Shown here: piece after piece, positions 5,138-6,323 of the stretch
Layout of the letters: each line of letters begins with the position of its first letter
Position numbering within the stretch: position 1 is the stretch's first letter
Assembly: GCA_018056825.1 (NCBI GenBank)
Contig: JAGPEW010000045.1
Location: forward strand, 1-6,323
DNA from: Candidatus Sordicultor aquaticus
Lineage (GTDB): Bacteria > Atribacterota > Atribacteria > Atribacterales > Caldatribacteriaceae
Length of the DNA: 6,323 bases
Reading direction: 5' to 3'
Made by a program: the position numbers and the translations under genes
Notes under the pieces: generated by a model
The model's database searches: none
Told to the model about the DNA's origin: nothing
Seen by the model: only the letters and a program-made list of their open reading frames with translations

Positions 5138-6107
5138 CTTCTCTCTTTTCTCCTTTCTCGCCAAAACTTTTCCTCATCTGGGTATCAGCCTGCAGGTTTT
5201 GAAGAGAATAATAATCAAAAACTCCCAATTTCCCCTCTCTTAAAGCCTGGGCTATAGCTTTGGGAATCTCTGCTTCTGCTTCCACTACTTTAGCTCGCAT
5301 CTCTTGAGTATATGCCTTCATTTCCTGTTCTCTGGCTACTGCCATAGCTCTTTTCTCTTCGGCTTTAGCCTGAGCTACTCTCTTATCTGCCTCAGCCTGA
5401 TCTCCTTGCAAGCGAGCTCCTATATTCTGACCTACATCTATATCGGCAATATCAATGGAGAGAATTTCAAAAGCAGTCCCGGCATCTAATCCCTTTTCTA
5501 GAACTGTTTTAGAAATACTATCAGGGTTCTCCAGAACTGCCTTGTGAGAGTGAGAAGAACCAATGGTGGTAACTATTCCTTCTCCCACTCGAGCAATTAC
5601 TGTAGCCTCAGTAGCACCTCCCACCAGTCGGTCAATATTAGCTCTAACGGTAACTCGAGCTTTTACTTTAAGCTCAATTCCATCTTTAGCCACTGCTGTA
5701 ACCTCAGGAGTCTCAATCACCCGGGGAAGAACGCTCATCTGCACCGCTTCCAGAACATTTCTTCCGGCAAGGTCAATGGCACAAGAGCGCTCAAAAGAAA
5801 GGGGAATACCTGCTCTCTCTGCCGCAATTAAAGAGTTGACCACTCGGTCTACATTGCCTCCGGCCAAATAATGAGCCTCCAATAACCCCACATCCAGGTC
5901 CAAACCCGCTTTAGTAGCTTTAATTAAAGGAAGAATAATAGAAGCGGGCTCAACTCTCCGCAGCCTCATACCAATCAAGGTAGTAATACTTACCTTCACT
6001 CCCGCCGCCAAAGCAGAAATCCATAACCCCACCGGAACCAAATAAAAGAAAATCACCAGAGCTACTACTACGATAATCAAAGGAACTAAATAATTTAAAA
6101 ACACCAA
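5124..6107 (-). CDS. floA: flotillin-like protein FloA (SPFH family, UPF0365)
   Basis: FloA is a bacterial flotillin that assembles into membrane microdomains and helps organise membrane-bound complexes. The 327 residues, close to the usual 330 or so, begin with a hydrophobic hairpin (about 5-47) and no cleavable signal. An SPFH-type domain (about 50-230) follows, with the diagnostic FloA segments GLDLDVGLLEAHYLAGGNV (68-86), IPLSFERSCAIDLAGRN and VRANIDRLVGGATEATVIAR. Next comes a Glu/Ala-rich coiled coil (about 235-285) and the conserved end GKLGVFDYYSLQNLQADTQM (292-311). The start is TTG at 6105-6107, six bases after AAGGAGG (6114-6120); GTG at 6102-6104, nine bases away, is an equally possible start. 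The gene begins two bases after the nfeD stop, so they are surely co-transcribed. The call is firm. Confidence 0.97.
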   Translation of the reverse strand: MVFLNYLVPLIIVVVALVIFFYLVPVGLWISALAAGVKVSITTLIGMRLRRVEPASIILPLIKATKAGLDLDVGLLEAHYLAGGNVDRVVNSLIAAERAGIPLSFERSCAIDLAGRNVLEAVQMSVLPRVIETPEVTAVAKDGIELKVKARVTVRANIDRLVGGATEATVIARVGEGIVTTIGSSHSHKAVLENPDSISKTVLEKGLDAGTAFEILSIDIADIDVGQNIGARLQGDQAEADKRVAQAKAEEKRAMAVAREQEMKAYTQEMRAKVVEAEAEIPKAIAQALREGKLGVFDYYSLQNLQADTQMRKSFGEKGEKREDEKI

Positions 6108-6109
6108 TT

Positions 6110-6323
6110 TTACCCTCCTTCCTCAGACTTAACTACTATAGTATTTCCTTTTATTTTTTCCACTTTTACCCTGGTACCAGGAGATATAAATTCTCCCTCA
6201 GTTATAGCATCCCATCTTTTCCCCTCAATCTCCACTATTCCCGCCGGGCGAAGCATACTTTTAGCTATTCCCGTTTTTCCCACCAGAGAAGGTTCCCAGC
6301 CTTTTTCTTCCGTTTCGTAGGCT
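6110..6323 (-). CDS. nfeD: NfeD family protein, C-terminal OB-fold part (5' end outside window)
   Basis: Only the last 70 residues are present, in frame from base 6322. They show the NfeD OB-fold: LVGKTGIAKSMLRPAGIVEI, matching G-x-x-G-x-A-x-x-x-L-R-P-x-G, then GKRWDAITEGEFISPGTRVK and VEKIKGNTIVVKSEEGG. NfeD proteins are membrane-anchored partners of flotillins; long forms also carry a ClpP-like protease domain, which cannot be judged here because the rest lies outside. The stop TAA is two bases before floA, and the floA Shine-Dalgarno lies in the last NfeD codons. The family is confident; the exact subtype is unknown. Confidence 0.93.
   Translation of the reverse strand, partial: AYETEEKGWEPSLVGKTGIAKSMLRPAGIVEIEGKRWDAITEGEFISPGTRVKVEKIKGNTIVVKSEEGG

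Noticed and set aside
5304..5871. Plus-strand open frames opposite floA
   Set aside because: They lie wholly within the well-conserved floA gene and show Ser/Thr-rich antisense composition without recognisable domains.

Overview
The window comes from a bacterial chromosome, moderately AT-rich and densely packed. It holds eight protein genes or gene fragments, all of bacterial type. Strong AAGGAGG-like ribosome binding sites, 4-base ATGA overlaps and short gaps run throughout. The set (FloA and NfeD, MscL with a zinc-ribbon tail, a DUF1844 protein, a Lon-type AAA protease, a TM1266-like small protein and an ECF-type membrane protein) suggests an anaerobic, perhaps uncultivated, deep-branching or Firmicutes-like lineage. 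This is inference: there is no rRNA or other phylogenetic marker here. I see no mobile element, CRISPR array, tRNA or rRNA.

Layout. Positions 1-772 (+): the 3' part of miaA (tRNA dimethylallyltransferase), overlapping a DUF1844 gene by ATGA. Positions 773-891: a short convergent spacer with one small hairpin and one long bidirectional terminator. Positions 892-4166 (-): a three-gene operon, read right to left. It encodes an 82-aa ferredoxin-fold protein resembling the TM1266 'hydrogenase system regulator' family, an 824-aa Lon-type protease with an AAA_32-like ATPase region, and a small polytopic membrane protein like ECF transporter S components. Positions 4167-4432: a 266-base spacer with a probable promoter. 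Positions 4433-4882 (-): mscL with its own promoter-like -10 box. Positions 4973-6323 (-): the end of nfeD, then floA, then a short unrecognised ORF overlapping the end of floA.

How the genes relate. nfeD and floA form the classic membrane-microdomain pair, and mscL beside them adds another envelope function. The protease operon is the least explained part: a soluble self-contained protease sits between a small sensor-like protein and a membrane protein.

The most useful anomaly is at the start of the membrane protein gene. The reading frame and the family-like N-terminus continue 26 or more codons upstream of the first standard start codon. The frame reaches an ACG codon placed 8 bases after a perfect AAGGAGG. 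This points to a non-standard start, a start-codon mutation or a frameshift or sequencing error. I found no convincing wholly new system. The protease operon and the small floA-linked ORF are the best candidates for follow-up.
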